Part shown: positions 53,291-63,170 of the stretch, in pieces | Layout: every line of letters begins with the position of its first letter | Numbering within the stretch: position 1 is the stretch's first letter | Assembly: GCA_944474755.1 (NCBI GenBank) | Contig: OX104122.1 | Coordinates: forward strand, 14,642,641 to 14,706,640 | Length of the DNA: 64,000 nucleotides | Reading direction: 5' to 3' | DNA from: Limnoperna fortunei | Lineage: Eukaryota > Mollusca > Bivalvia > Mytilida > Modiolidae | Position numbers and translations under genes: made by a program | The notes under the pieces: generated by a model | Database searches by the model: none | Seen by the model: only the letters and a program-made list of their open reading frames with translations | Told to the model about the DNA's origin: nothing

Positions 53291-56200
53291 AGTAAACCAA
53301 ACACACTTCCACAGTAAACCAAACACACTGCACAGTAAACCAAACACACCACCACAGTACACCAAACACACTGCACAGTAAACCAAACACACGACCACAG
53401 TAAACCAAACACACTTCCACAGTAAACCAAACACACTTCCACAGTAAACCAAACACACTTCCACAGTAAACCAAACACACGACCACAGTAAACCAAACAC
53501 ACGACCACAGTAAACCAAACACACTTCCACAGTAAACCAAACACACTTCCACAGTAAACCAAACATACTACCACAGTAAACCAAACATACTACAACAGTA
53601 AACCAAACACACTACCACAGTAAACCAAACACACTACCACAGTAAACCAAACACACTACCACAGTAAACCAAACACACTACCACAGTAAACCAAACACAC
53701 TACCACAGTAAACCAAACATACTACCACAGTAAACCAAACATACTACCACAGTAAACCCATCACACTACCACAGTAAACCAAACATACTACCACAGTAAA
53801 CCAAACATACTTCCACAGTAAACCAAACACACTACCACAGTAAACCAAACACACTGCACAGTAAACCAAACACACTTCCACAGTAAACCAAACACACTAC
53901 CACAGTAAACCAAACACACTGCACAGTAAACCAAACACACCACCACAGTAAACCAAACACACTTCCACAGTAAACCAAACACACTTCCACAGTAAACCAA
54001 ACATACTACCACAGTAAACCAAACATACTACCACAGTAAACCAAACACACTACCACAGTAAACCAAACACACTACCACAGTAAACCAAACACACTTCAAC
54101 AGTAAACCAAACACTTTACCACAGTAAACCAAACACACTACCACAGTAAACCAAACATACTACAACAGTAAACCAAACACACTACCACAGTAGCCAAACA
54201 CACTACCACAGTAAACCAAACACACTACCACAGTAAACCAAACACTTCCACAGTAAACCAAACACACTTCCACAGTAAACCAAACATACTACAACAGTAA
54301 ACCAAACACACTTCCACAGTAAACCAAACACACTACCACAGTAAACCAAACATACTACAACAGTAAACCAAACACTTCCACAGTAAACCAAACACACTTC
54401 CACAGTAAACCAAACACACTTCCACAGTAAACCAAACACACTTCTACAGTAAACCAAACACACTTCCACAGTAAACCAAACACACTACCACAGTAAACCA
54501 AACACACTACCACAGTAAACCAAACACACTTCAACAGTAAACCAAACACTTTACCACAGTAAACCAAACACACTACCACAGTAAACCAAACATACTACAA
54601 CAGTAAACCAAACACACTACCACAGTAAACCAAATATACTACAACAGTAAACCAAACACACTACCACAGTAAACCAAACACAATACCACAGTAAACCAAA
54701 CACACTACCACAGTAAACCAAACACTTCCACAGTAAACCAAACACACTACCACAGTAAACCAAACATACTTCCACAGTAAACCAAACACACTACCACAGT
54801 AAACCAAACACACTTCCACAGTAAACCAAACACACGACCACAGTAGCTAAACACACGACCACAGTAGCTAAACATACTACAACAGTAAACCAAACACACT
54901 TCCACAGTAAACCAAACACACTACCACAGTAAACCAAACATACTACAACAGTAAACCAAACACTTCCACAGTAAACCAAACACACTTCCACAGTAAACCA
55001 AACACACTTCCACAGTAAACCAAACACACGACCACAGTAAACCAAACACACGACCACAGTAAACCAAACACACGACCACAGTAAACCAAACACACTACCA
55101 CAGTAAACCAAACACGCTGCACAGTAAACCAAACACAGTACCACAGTAAACCAAACACACTACCACAGTAAACCAAACACACTACCACAGTAAACCAAAC
55201 ACACGACCACAGTAAACCAAACACACTACCACAGTAAACCAAACACACGACCACAGTAAACCAAACACACTACCACAGTAAACCAAACACACTACCACAG
55301 TAAACCAAACATACTTCCACAGTAAACCAAACATACTTCCACAGTAAACCAAACATACTACAACAGTAAACCAAACACTACCACAGTAAACCAAACATAC
55401 TTCCACAGTAAACCAAACATACTTCCACAGTAAACCAAACATACTACAACAGTAAACCAAACACACTACCACAGTAAACCAAACACACTACCACAGTAAA
55501 CCAAACACACGACCACAGTAAACCAAACATACTACCACAGTAGCTAAACACACTACCACAGTAAACCAAACACACTACCACAGTAAACCAAACACACGAC
55601 CACAGTAAACCAAACACACTACCACAGTAAACCAAACACACGACCACAGTAAACCAAACACACGACCACAGTAAACCAAACACACTACCACAGTAAACCA
55701 AACACACTACCACAGTAAACCAAACATACTTCCACAGTAAACCAAACATACTTCCACAGTAAACCAAACATACTACAACAGTAAACCAAACACACTTCCA
55801 CAGTAAACCAAACACACCACCACAGTAAACCAAACACACCACCACAGTAAACCAAACACACTTCCACAGTAAACCAAACACACTACCACAGTAAACCAAA
55901 CATACTACCACAGTAAACCAAACACACTACCACAGTAAACCAAACACACTTCAACAGTAAACCAAACACACTTCAACAGTAAACCAAACATACTTCCACA
56001 GTAAACCAAACATACTACAACAGTAAACCAAACACACTTCCACAGTAAACCAAACACACCACCACAGTAAACCAAACACACCACCACAGTAAACCAAACA
56101 CACTTCCACAGTAAACCAAACACACCACCACAGTAAACCAAACACACCACCACAGTAAACCAAACACACCACCACAGTAAACCAAACACACTTCCACAGT

Positions 56201-56339
56201 AAACCAAACACACTACCACAGTAAACCAAACATACTACCACAGTAAACCAAACACACTACCACAGTAGCTAAACACACGACCACAGTAAACCAAACACAC
56301 TTCCACAGTAAACCAAACACACTGCACAGTAAACAAACC

Positions 56340-56570
56340 GTCAATTTTATTATTTACATTATTTTATTGCATAAAGGCAATATGGATAGAACACAATTTA
56401 TACCCAAGTAAGTCCGGCTGCTTACACATTTACCCATAGATGTCGTGACAGTAGGCAATACAACATATAAATAGAATACATATTGGTAAATGAGAATAAA
56501 AAATGGACTAAAGAAAAAAACGGACATTATATGTATTATGCAATGTGTAAGAAGTTGAAACAAATTCATG
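56340..56570 (-). mobile_element. Probable LINE 3' tail abutting the array
   Basis: On the minus strand the sequence contains GTAAATGTGTAAGCAGCCGG and ends CCTTTATGCAATAAAATAAT followed by AT-rich repeats, like the 3' UTR of a molluscan LINE. The RT coding part is not present here. The tail end touches the last satellite unit at 56338. Confidence 0.45.
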
Positions 56571-57270
56571 TTAAATATGTTAGGTAGAGACGGATCTGCT
56601 TCATGGAAACGCTTTGTTTGTTATAAGTTATATCTTTAGAAAATATTTGTCATTATTATTATCGTTGCCAAATAAAAGTATTTTCAGTCTAAATATCAAT
56701 TGCATTTGTTTCTGAAAATAAAGTTACTCTTTGGTTTAGGTACATTAGACAAATGAGAAAATAATGAAAACATCTTCTTTGGGAAAACTACGTATAGCTA
56801 CATTTTGGACAACTGATTACGTCCATTTGTGCTAAGCTGTGAAGTGCATAAAAGAAAAATTACGATAAAATAATTATGACAGCTGTTATTAATTAAAACA
56901 TATAATAAAAGTCATTTTCTCATCAAATTAAATCTGCAATAGCTTTTCATGAACAGCTAAAATCTTTATTTTCGAATCGTAGTTGATTTTGTCCAGTGCG
57001 ATATCGAAATTTGTCCCGATTCGGAATGGTTTGTATGTCTGCGTGTAATTCTAGTTAAAATAACATAATTAGATACAAATATCGCCCGTTTGAATGTTTT
57101 TACGTTCAACAAGTGTTTCAAGTGTCTGTTTGTATTTTATTTGCCCTGAACATGAAAACTAGTGTTAAACCGGGGATGGTTTTGTGTTTCATGGCCATAG
57201 CATTATTTAATGAATAACGATATGGTACGTGACAACCATAAAATAAATATATTGTAAAACCATACAATAT
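56571..57270. other. Intergenic, nothing recognised
   Basis: AT-rich sequence without frames, RNA genes or element ends that I can support. Confidence 0.55.
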
Positions 57271-57274
57271 ATAT

Positions 57275-57500
57275 CCAGCGGATTTCTGAAGCATCATAAA
57301 TACAGGGTTAACACCAAACGTCTACAAAATTAAGCCCAACACAATTACATTTTATACTGTCAAATTTTTTGGCCTACCCTCAGCGGGATTCGAACTCACA
57401 CCGTAAGGGTTGTGACACTATGGCACGCCACCCATTCGACTGCATTATGTCCAGCGGTCTAGACCACCCAGCCAAATATGCTATATAAATATAGCTTCAT
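57275..57500 (-). mobile_element. tRNA-derived SINE, second family, copy 1
   Basis: Read on the minus strand: head GGCTGGGTGGTCTAGACC (A-box-like region), then GTGTGAGTTCGAATCCC (B box), then a body ending GGGTTAACCCTG-like text and CAGAAATCCGCTGG. It is similar along its whole length to 57710-57942. Its head differs from the SINE at 31798. Confidence 0.7.
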
Positions 57501-57709
57501 AAACCGGGTGAATCGTAGACATAGACATAGTCATAGTACATGTGTACTAGCGTGTGACGATAGAATTTTTCGTAACCAATTATTAATTTGACAGTAATCT
57601 AATTCAGCATTTTGTATTATTTAATTTATATAGGATGACAAAGTTACTTGTCATACAGTCACAGTAAGTAATTTATATACAAACGTCTAAGTAACAACCA
57701 TATACCTAT

Positions 57710-57942
57710 CCAGCGGATTTCTGAAGCATCAGAAATACAGGGTTAACACCAAATATTTATATAACGTCTACAAATTAAGTCCAGCACTGTTCTAATTAGA
57801 TTTTTATACAGTAATTTTTTTGTGCATACCATCAGCGGGATTCGAACTCACACCTTTTGACACTATGGGACCCATTCGCCTGCATTATGCCCAACAGTCT
57901 AGATCACTCGGCAAAATCCGCTATATAAAAATATAGCTTCAT
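57710..57942 (-). mobile_element. tRNA-derived SINE, second family, copy 2
   Basis: Shares CCAGCGGATTTCTGAAGCAT, CAGGGTTAACACCAAA, CAGCGGGATTCGAACTCACA and TATAGCTTCAT in the same order with copy 1. It has an internal deletion after CTCACACC and several substitutions. Copy 2 starts about 210 bp after copy 1 ends, in the same orientation. Confidence 0.7.
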
Positions 57943-58038
57943 TGTTTGTTTGTTTGTTTGATGGTGTTTAACGCCAATTTCAGCAATTTTTCAGCTATAT
58001 CATGGCGTCCAGTTTTTATTGGGGGAGGAAGAAAAATA
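57943..58038 (-). mobile_element. 5'-truncated SINE with 10-bp target duplication
   Basis: This is a minus-strand copy of the tail of the 31798 family: on the minus strand it reads CTGGACGCCATGATATAGCT, then GAAAAATTGCTGAAATTGGC, then GTTAAACACC and (CAAA)n. It is flanked by perfect repeats ATAGCTTCAT at 57933-57942 and 58039-58048, which mark the insertion into the end of the neighbouring SINE. Confidence 0.85.
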
Positions 58039-58048
58039 ATAGCTTCAT

Positions 58049-58084
58049 AATATATATATATATATATATATATAGTATATATAA
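58049..58084. repeat. (TA)n microsatellite
   Basis: About 17 TA units with one interruption (TAG). It directly follows the target duplication of the SINE fragment. Confidence 0.9.
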
Positions 58085-58575
58085 GTGATGAAAGTTTTAG
58101 GTACATAAATTTTAATCCAAAAATTTCCAACGTTATATTTGCTATTTCAAAAGTGAGGCATTCCCTACGGCCATGCCATTATAATATCAATTACAGTGGA
58201 TATTAGTTCTCATAGGTAATATACAAATTTAAAAAAACGTTCATATTTCTGACATCGTCTCCATCTGTTCACTTGCTTATTTCGAAGTAAGAAATGACAA
58301 ATATTCCGGATGTTCGTCTTCGTTTTTAGAAATGCAGATTAGGATGTTTACAAGAAACAGGAAATTTAATATCAAAAATGAATTTTACTGCAATTTCCAA
58401 GTGTCTGTCCATCTGCCCATAATGGTTTTCAATTTGCGAACAATGACCACCTGGTGAATCGGTGTCCGATTAAGTTATTATATTCCCGCCGAGGAACGAA
58501 ATGAAGCGATAATATTAGTTAATTATCTATTTTCTTGAACATGATCAAACCAGAATTGATTGGAACAGGATCGGC

Positions 58576-58581
58576 TATAAA
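58576..58581 (+). promoter_or_regulatory. TATA box of the secreted-protein gene
   Basis: TATAAA in the context GGCTATAAAACTCC, 78 bp upstream of the ATG at 58654. With the usual 25-30 bp spacing, transcription would start near 58605-58612, giving a 5' leader of about 45 nt. This is compatible with a strongly or tissue-specifically expressed small secreted-protein gene. Confidence 0.6.
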
Positions 58582-58653
58582 ACTCCTACGTGAGAATAAT
58601 AATATAAATATTCCCCGAGCAAATTATTATCCCATTCAATAACAGATAACATA

Positions 58654-61600
58654 ATGATTCAACTGCCAACAAAGCTCTTGATCGCAGCAGTGGTGTTCTG
58701 TGTTGCAAATTGTGAATATAATCACGTTAGAAGACTCTTCAGGCAAAAGGTAAGGTTATTATATGTAAAATTGAAAAGGACGAACAATTATATAAACAGT
58801 TATATTTCAAATTCAGATCATGATAGACGTTTCGCAGTCATTGCAGAAAAAATATTTGAGACTAAACTGGACTAAATTGCAGACTAAACTTTGATTGACG
58901 CGCATTTGTTATGTTTGTTGATACGAATTAATGTTTATTATATTATATTCCTAATTATGTCATGTTTTATTATTTTTATCCTGATGTCAAATAAATGTAA
59001 GTATAAAAACGAACAATTAAAATAACTTTTTTTTTATTAATAAAGCGCATATAAACATACCAGAATATAAATTAAATTCATTTTATAATGTTATAAATTA
59101 AATTTAGATTTCCCTAAATTTAATAAATTGTTAAATAAATTTAAGAAACCTCTACTTGCATATAATTATTATTCATTTACATCGTTTCCAAATAGTTTCA
59201 TACAATACTTTGATCAATGACTCTAGAGAGTATACGAATCGAATCGAAAATGAAATATCTAAATCTGCTAGCGCCGAAACCTATCAAAGTGTTAATGAAA
59301 CCCAAGAATTAATTGTTATATATCTTCAGATTAGTTGTGCGGTGCAAACTCTTGGAACAAATATGTTTTTGTTTTGTTTGAATATTGTTTAACGCCACTT
59401 TCAGCTATTCATGGCGTCCAATTTTTATTGAGGGAGGAAGCGGAAAAAACCCGACCTTCGGAACCAAATATGTGATTGTCATTTAACTTAATAGAAAACA
59501 AACATATGAAGCATCACCACAGCTTGTTCAAGTTACGCGACCCACACTTTTTAAAATCAACAATGTCGTCGTTTTCCTGTTGCAGTCAAAATTCCCTTTC
59601 TACACTCAATAATACCTATTACTGAATCTAATGCTTATTTGTTGGGTGATTTCGCTTTCTGCGAATTGTTCAGCTATTTCCGGAATAACCGGTGAGAAAC
59701 CATGACTTTTTGCATGAAAACTTGCACTTTTTGTCAGTTAACGTTGAAGTAGGGCACGAAAGGTAGACTCGAACTCGCAACTTGTGTTGACCTGCAGTGA
59801 TTTTTGTTTATTATCATGTTCACAATCTCTGAATATATTAATCGCTTAATACACAAAGAAACTAGTAACACTGTGTTTGGAATGCCAACACGAATGTCTC
59901 CCAAAAGAAGTCCAAATTGAGTTTGAAAATTTTAAAAGTTGATTGCACAGATCTATCTCAACATACCTACAAAGTTTCTTGTCACTCAGACATCGCATCT
60001 CTATATGTTATACATGTAATAATGATAATACAAATACTACTAGTAGTAATGATCTTTTCGCTTGTGGAGCGCAGCCGAACGACGATAAGACATAAACCAT
60101 TTCTATCGCGAGTTTTATGTCTATTCTCGAGTGGAGTATCACTTGGGCTTCCGCAGATGCGCAGTATTCTATTTATTTTTCTAGTTACAGTTATTTGTTT
60201 GAATAGTGTTTAACACTTGTGGAGCGCAGTAAAAAGACATACAATAGACATACAAATTTCTATCAGGAGTTTATGTCTTTTTTTGAGTGGAATATCTCTA
60301 TGGCATTCCTCAAATCGCATGAAAGTATCGTATCGTTGCATAATCTTCTAGACTTGTATATTATTTTTTGTTTATGCTGTATCGTCATATGTTTGTCGAT
60401 CCGATACTAAATAAGTGTACTGGTTAGTAGCTTTCTTTAGACCATTTATATAATATTTTGAACTACCTGTATTGTTTATTTACACGATCCCATTGGACTT
60501 ATATTATTCCATCTCCCAAAGAAGAGTAATATTTTTCCATTTCCCGATAAAGAAGATCTTAAGCACTTAAAGTTAAACGCCACTGATGAGTCCTAAATAG
60601 ACGAAAAGCGCGTCTGGCGTTATGAATTTGTCAGCTTGTTAATTTTGATAACATTTTGTTGGAATATTTGAGCAAAGACAAAAGACAGCTCGTCCCCAGG
60701 TGGGGGAATGGTTGCGGTAATGTATAGAAGTTTTAAGTTATTTATTTATATTGACACTCAATGATTACGGCCATTCGTTGGTCAGTCTTGTGTCTATAAT
60801 ATTGACAAAAACACCATCATTTGTATCGTTGCATAACCTTCTACACTTGAATATTATTTTTTGTGTTTATGCTGTATCGTCATGTTTCACGATCCGATAC
60901 TAAGTATATAGTGATGGTTGTATGCAATGGATGATGAGGAGACCTCGGTGGTCTGTCAACAATGAGGTGCGGTCTCGAGTCTTACTAAAGTCCAATCTTA
61001 ATTGCCATGGATTTATAGTTTTCTTACTGCAGTTTGGGATTTTCACCGGGTGAAGTACGCCTTCCTTCCTCAATAAAAACTGGACGCCACAATATAGATG
61101 AAAATTGCTGAAACCGAATTCAAACAAAGAAACAAATCCAATGTTTGAGTTATTTCCCTTTACTTCTCCTTACCACTGGCTGAGTAAACACCCACTTCCG
61201 GATTGTTTTATTATGAGTCCGCTAACACAAGTGCTTTCTTTTTCAGGTTATACCATTAGAAGAATACCTACCTGTTTGCGAGCCGAATGCTATATGTAAA
61301 TGGGCTGTATGTGCATGGAACCGAGACCCAGATCTAATTTTAAACAATCAAAACTGCCATTTTTACTCTAATCATCAGTAAGTTTGAAATAATACATTAA
61401 TTTACTGAGGGAAATAGCTGAGAATGATCCAAGTGCGATTTACAACCACGTTTGAGCAAAAAAGATGTATTCGAAAGAATAATAGGTTCTTTATAGGTTT
61501 TTGGTAAAAACCGGGTGATCTTCCAGTGTTGATAGATATATAAAAGTGGAAAATCTCAAGGGCTGTAATAAAAGCGCATGAACGTAACTATTCTTCCCTA

Positions 61601-62347
61601 AACCAAAAACTTTCACATCCCGATATCTTCTAGACTCTCCATTGTTTCAGACCCCATTGTCTCCGACACCCAATTAGAACGCCCAAAACAAGAAAGTTAA
61701 ATAAAAACGTTGTCATGGATTCTCTTTGGCACAGAGAACATAACTGGTACTCAGATATAACCTCAGCCACACGTCATCACCCGTTTAATGCGGGACTACA
61801 TTTTTCGACTGCCCGTGATGTTTCAATACAAAAACCGATGTTTTAACATGATATACGTAGTCTTACTTATTTATATATAGTCTATTTATACGCTTTTGAT
61901 ACGGTTTTAAATAAAAATACTCCCTTTTCACGTTAGGCTTATCCACCATTAGAGATATCTCTCATGGCGCCGATCAATGGTGTGGCAAAGGTGATTGTGG
62001 TTGACGTAGGATACTCCGAGTCCGTTGTGTGGAGTTTGTTTGTTATGATACCATTAAAACGTTCTTGTTTCATGCTTTCTGATTGGATGACGCAACGAGT
62101 ACAGATGTGGTCGCACGAGCTCACCTACTGGGTCATCCGTACCTGAAATCGCGGCCATTTACTGAAGAATTATAAATATAGGTCTGCTTGATTATGCACG
62201 TTTCATCTGATTAATTTAATTTTTTTAATATTGATTCATATCTATTTCAGGTGTGAATGTCCGGAAAATTACAAATGTGACAAAACTGATGACGTAGCAG
62301 TCGAATCGAACATTGTTACTTTTGATTTTAGATGTTTACCAATGTAG
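58654..62347 (+). CDS. Small secreted eight-cysteine protein (three coding exons)
   Basis: Family not recognised. The model is 58654-58749, 61247-61377 and 62251-62347, all GT-AG (donors GTAAGG and GTAAGT, acceptors TTTTTCAG and TATTTCAG), phases 0 and 2, total 324 nt or 107 residues plus TAG. Residues 1-20 (MIQLPTKLLIAAVVFCVANC) form a signal peptide: a basic K7, a hydrophobic core 8-18, and a likely cut near 18-20. A basic stretch HVRRLFRQK follows. The remainder holds cysteines at 43, 49, 54, 69, 77, 79, 85 and 104, spaced C-X5-C-X4-C-X14-C-X7-C-X1-C-X5-C-X18-C; CECPENYKC is vaguely like EGF or other small disulfide modules. No transmembrane segment follows. It would be exported and disulfide-bonded; a hormone, defence peptide, toxin-like or inhibitor role cannot be told apart. 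A TATA box precedes it. The 2.5-kb first intron is filled with repeats. Confidence 0.72.
59366..59460 (-). mobile_element. SINE tail fragment (intron 1 of secreted gene)
   Basis: TTTAACGCCACTTTCAGCTA, then TTCATGGCGTCCAATTTTTA and GGGAGGAAG, match the tail of the 31798 SINE family in minus orientation. The tRNA head is absent. Confidence 0.65.
60061..60415. repeat. 155-bp tandem repeat, two diverged units
   Basis: CTTGTGGAGCGCAG begins both units (60061 and 60216), followed by GACATA(A), TTTCTATC, GGAGTTT/GAGTTTTATGTCT and GAGTGGA(A/G)TATC. Unit one contains an internal palindrome (AGACATAAA...TTTTATGTCTA). The end of unit two (60330-60410) recurs at 60823-60902 (offset 493). Open frames across it (59917-60213 and 60219-60410) look accidental. 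Confidence 0.65.
60577..60620 (+). ncRNA. Type I hammerhead ribozyme motif
   Basis: Stem I is formed by ACGCCA (60577-60582) and TGGCGT (60615-60620), six perfect pairs. The core CTGATGA is at 60583-60589. Stem II pairs GTCC (60590-60593) with AGAC (60599-60602): three pairs plus a C-A mismatch around the loop TAAAT. GAA plus A follow at 60603-60606, then AGCGCG, T (60613) and C (60614). Cleavage is predicted between 60614 and 60615. Stem III is a minimal GC-rich palindrome, as in the metazoan hammerheads of Penelope-like elements and retrozymes, which may act as dimers. All catalytic-core bases are present. It sits in intron 1 of the secreted-protein gene, in the sense direction. Confidence 0.8.
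60823..60902. repeat. Direct repeat of 60330-60410
   Basis: GTATCGTTGCATAA, CTTCTA, ACTTG, ATATTATTTTTTGT, TTATGCTGTATCGTCAT and GATCCGATACTAA occur in the same order at 60330-60410 and here, with a few differences. The hammerhead motif lies between the two copies. Confidence 0.8.
60935..61130 (+). mobile_element. SINE, mutated near-full copy (intron 1)
   Basis: A head remnant GACCTCGGTGGTCTGTCAAC and TGCGGTCTCGAGTCTTACT is followed by CCAATCTTAATTGCCA, CTTACTGCAGTTTGGG and a tail AAAAACTGGACGCCACAATA then TAGATGAAAATTGCTGAAAC and (CAAA)-like text. It has the same orientation and order as 31798-32057. Confidence 0.7.
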
Positions 62348-62999
62348 AACAATGGAAAATAACGGAATTCTGAACTTATCTCGCTCAAGCAAGAAGAAAG
62401 ATCGGCTAATTGAGTGATATTTTCGTATTATAAAAACGCTCAACAATTAACTCTCTGCTGATGCTCTGGCGTGGGTAGCAAATTTGTCTGTTATTTTTAC
62501 TATATAAATTTTAAATAATTATTATTGAAAATTTACTCAGTGAAAGCAGATACCATGCAATTATTTGAAGGCAGGGCCCGTCACATCCATCTATTTGCTT
62601 CTATAGACGGGAAAAAACAATCACATTCAGCCTCGTTTTCAATAGTTATACTATGCACGGGTAAATACCATTACATTTAGCCTCGCTTTCAACCTAATGA
62701 CAGCAGTACATCACATATTGTCATGGCTTAATTCCATATTTGTTTAGTCAATGAGACCTAACAAGAGAGTGGCGTTACACACAATAACTTGATTGGTACC
62801 TGTAGTCCTTCAACATTAGGTGTATACATGTAGCAGGTACTTATTTTAACTGTAGGCGATATCTTTCTGAAATTCAATTTTCCTCTACACAAAATGAGAC
62901 TTTGTAACCACTTTAAAGCTAATGTTATTTAACCTTTTATTCAGTCAACCTTAATACTATAGAATTGATTAAACGAAACATTAAAGGTTTTGTTTGTTT
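62348..62999. other. 3' flank of the secreted-protein gene
   Basis: Non-coding sequence. ATTAAA variants (for example 62968-62973) could serve in polyadenylation, but none is clearly the one. The phrases TTCAGCCTCG(T/C)TTTCAA and CGGG/AAATACCATTACATT appear twice near 62580-62700, a small imperfect duplication. Confidence 0.45.
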
Positions 63000-63170
63000 T
63001 TTTATTGGCTTTTATTACACTTTCAGCATTTTTCAGCTATACCATCGTGTCCAGGTGTGTAATGAATCCGTAATACCTAGTAAAACCTCCGTCGCTCGAC
63101 AGAAAACCTAAAAAGCGACTCAGTTAAGGTTGGAGTCAAAATTTGAACTCGAAATATCAGGACCTGAATG
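63000..63170 (-). mobile_element. SINE, mutated copy
   Basis: A tail ACACTTTCAGCATTTTTCAG, then CTATACCATCGTGTCCAGG in minus orientation, then a body and a degenerate B box (TTTGAACTCGAAAT, near 63140). It has the same family order as 31798-32057. Confidence 0.55.

Larger units (their letters stand above)
32071..56338. repeat. 24-kb tandem array of a 21-22 bp unit (about 1,100 units)
   Basis: The basic 22-bp unit is AAACCAAACACACT plus ACCACAGT. A 21-bp class replaces AAACC by AGCC/AGCT or CAAC. Variation is concentrated at a few positions: CACACT/CATACT, and ACTACC / ACTTCC / ACGACC / ACCACC / ACTTCAAC / ACTACAAC. Rare 20-bp units occur (CACTGCACAG, AACACTTCCACAG). There are no spacers and no other sequence for 24 kb. 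The first unit at 32071-32111 is degenerate (TAAAGAAAATAAACC), as expected at an array edge. The + strand unit has 11 A, 8 C, 2 T and 1 G, an extreme strand asymmetry. The numerous minus-strand open frames repeat VCLVYCG, VFGLLW and CVWFTV every 22 residues. They exist because 22 is not a multiple of 3 and because CTACC variants (stop TAG) are locally absent; they start at CATAC variants (ATG). I do not regard them as genes. Confidence 0.97.

Noticed and set aside
32071..56338. CRISPR-like direct repeats
   Set aside because: Units are contiguous without unique spacers, and the DNA is eukaryotic with spliced genes.
32071..56338. Telomeric or interstitial telomeric repeat
   Set aside because: The unit is 22 bp and does not contain TTAGGG or a close variant in tandem.
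61939..62146. Overlapping frames on both strands in intron 2 of the secreted gene
   Set aside because: Neither matches a known motif, nor do they join in phase with the flanking exons.
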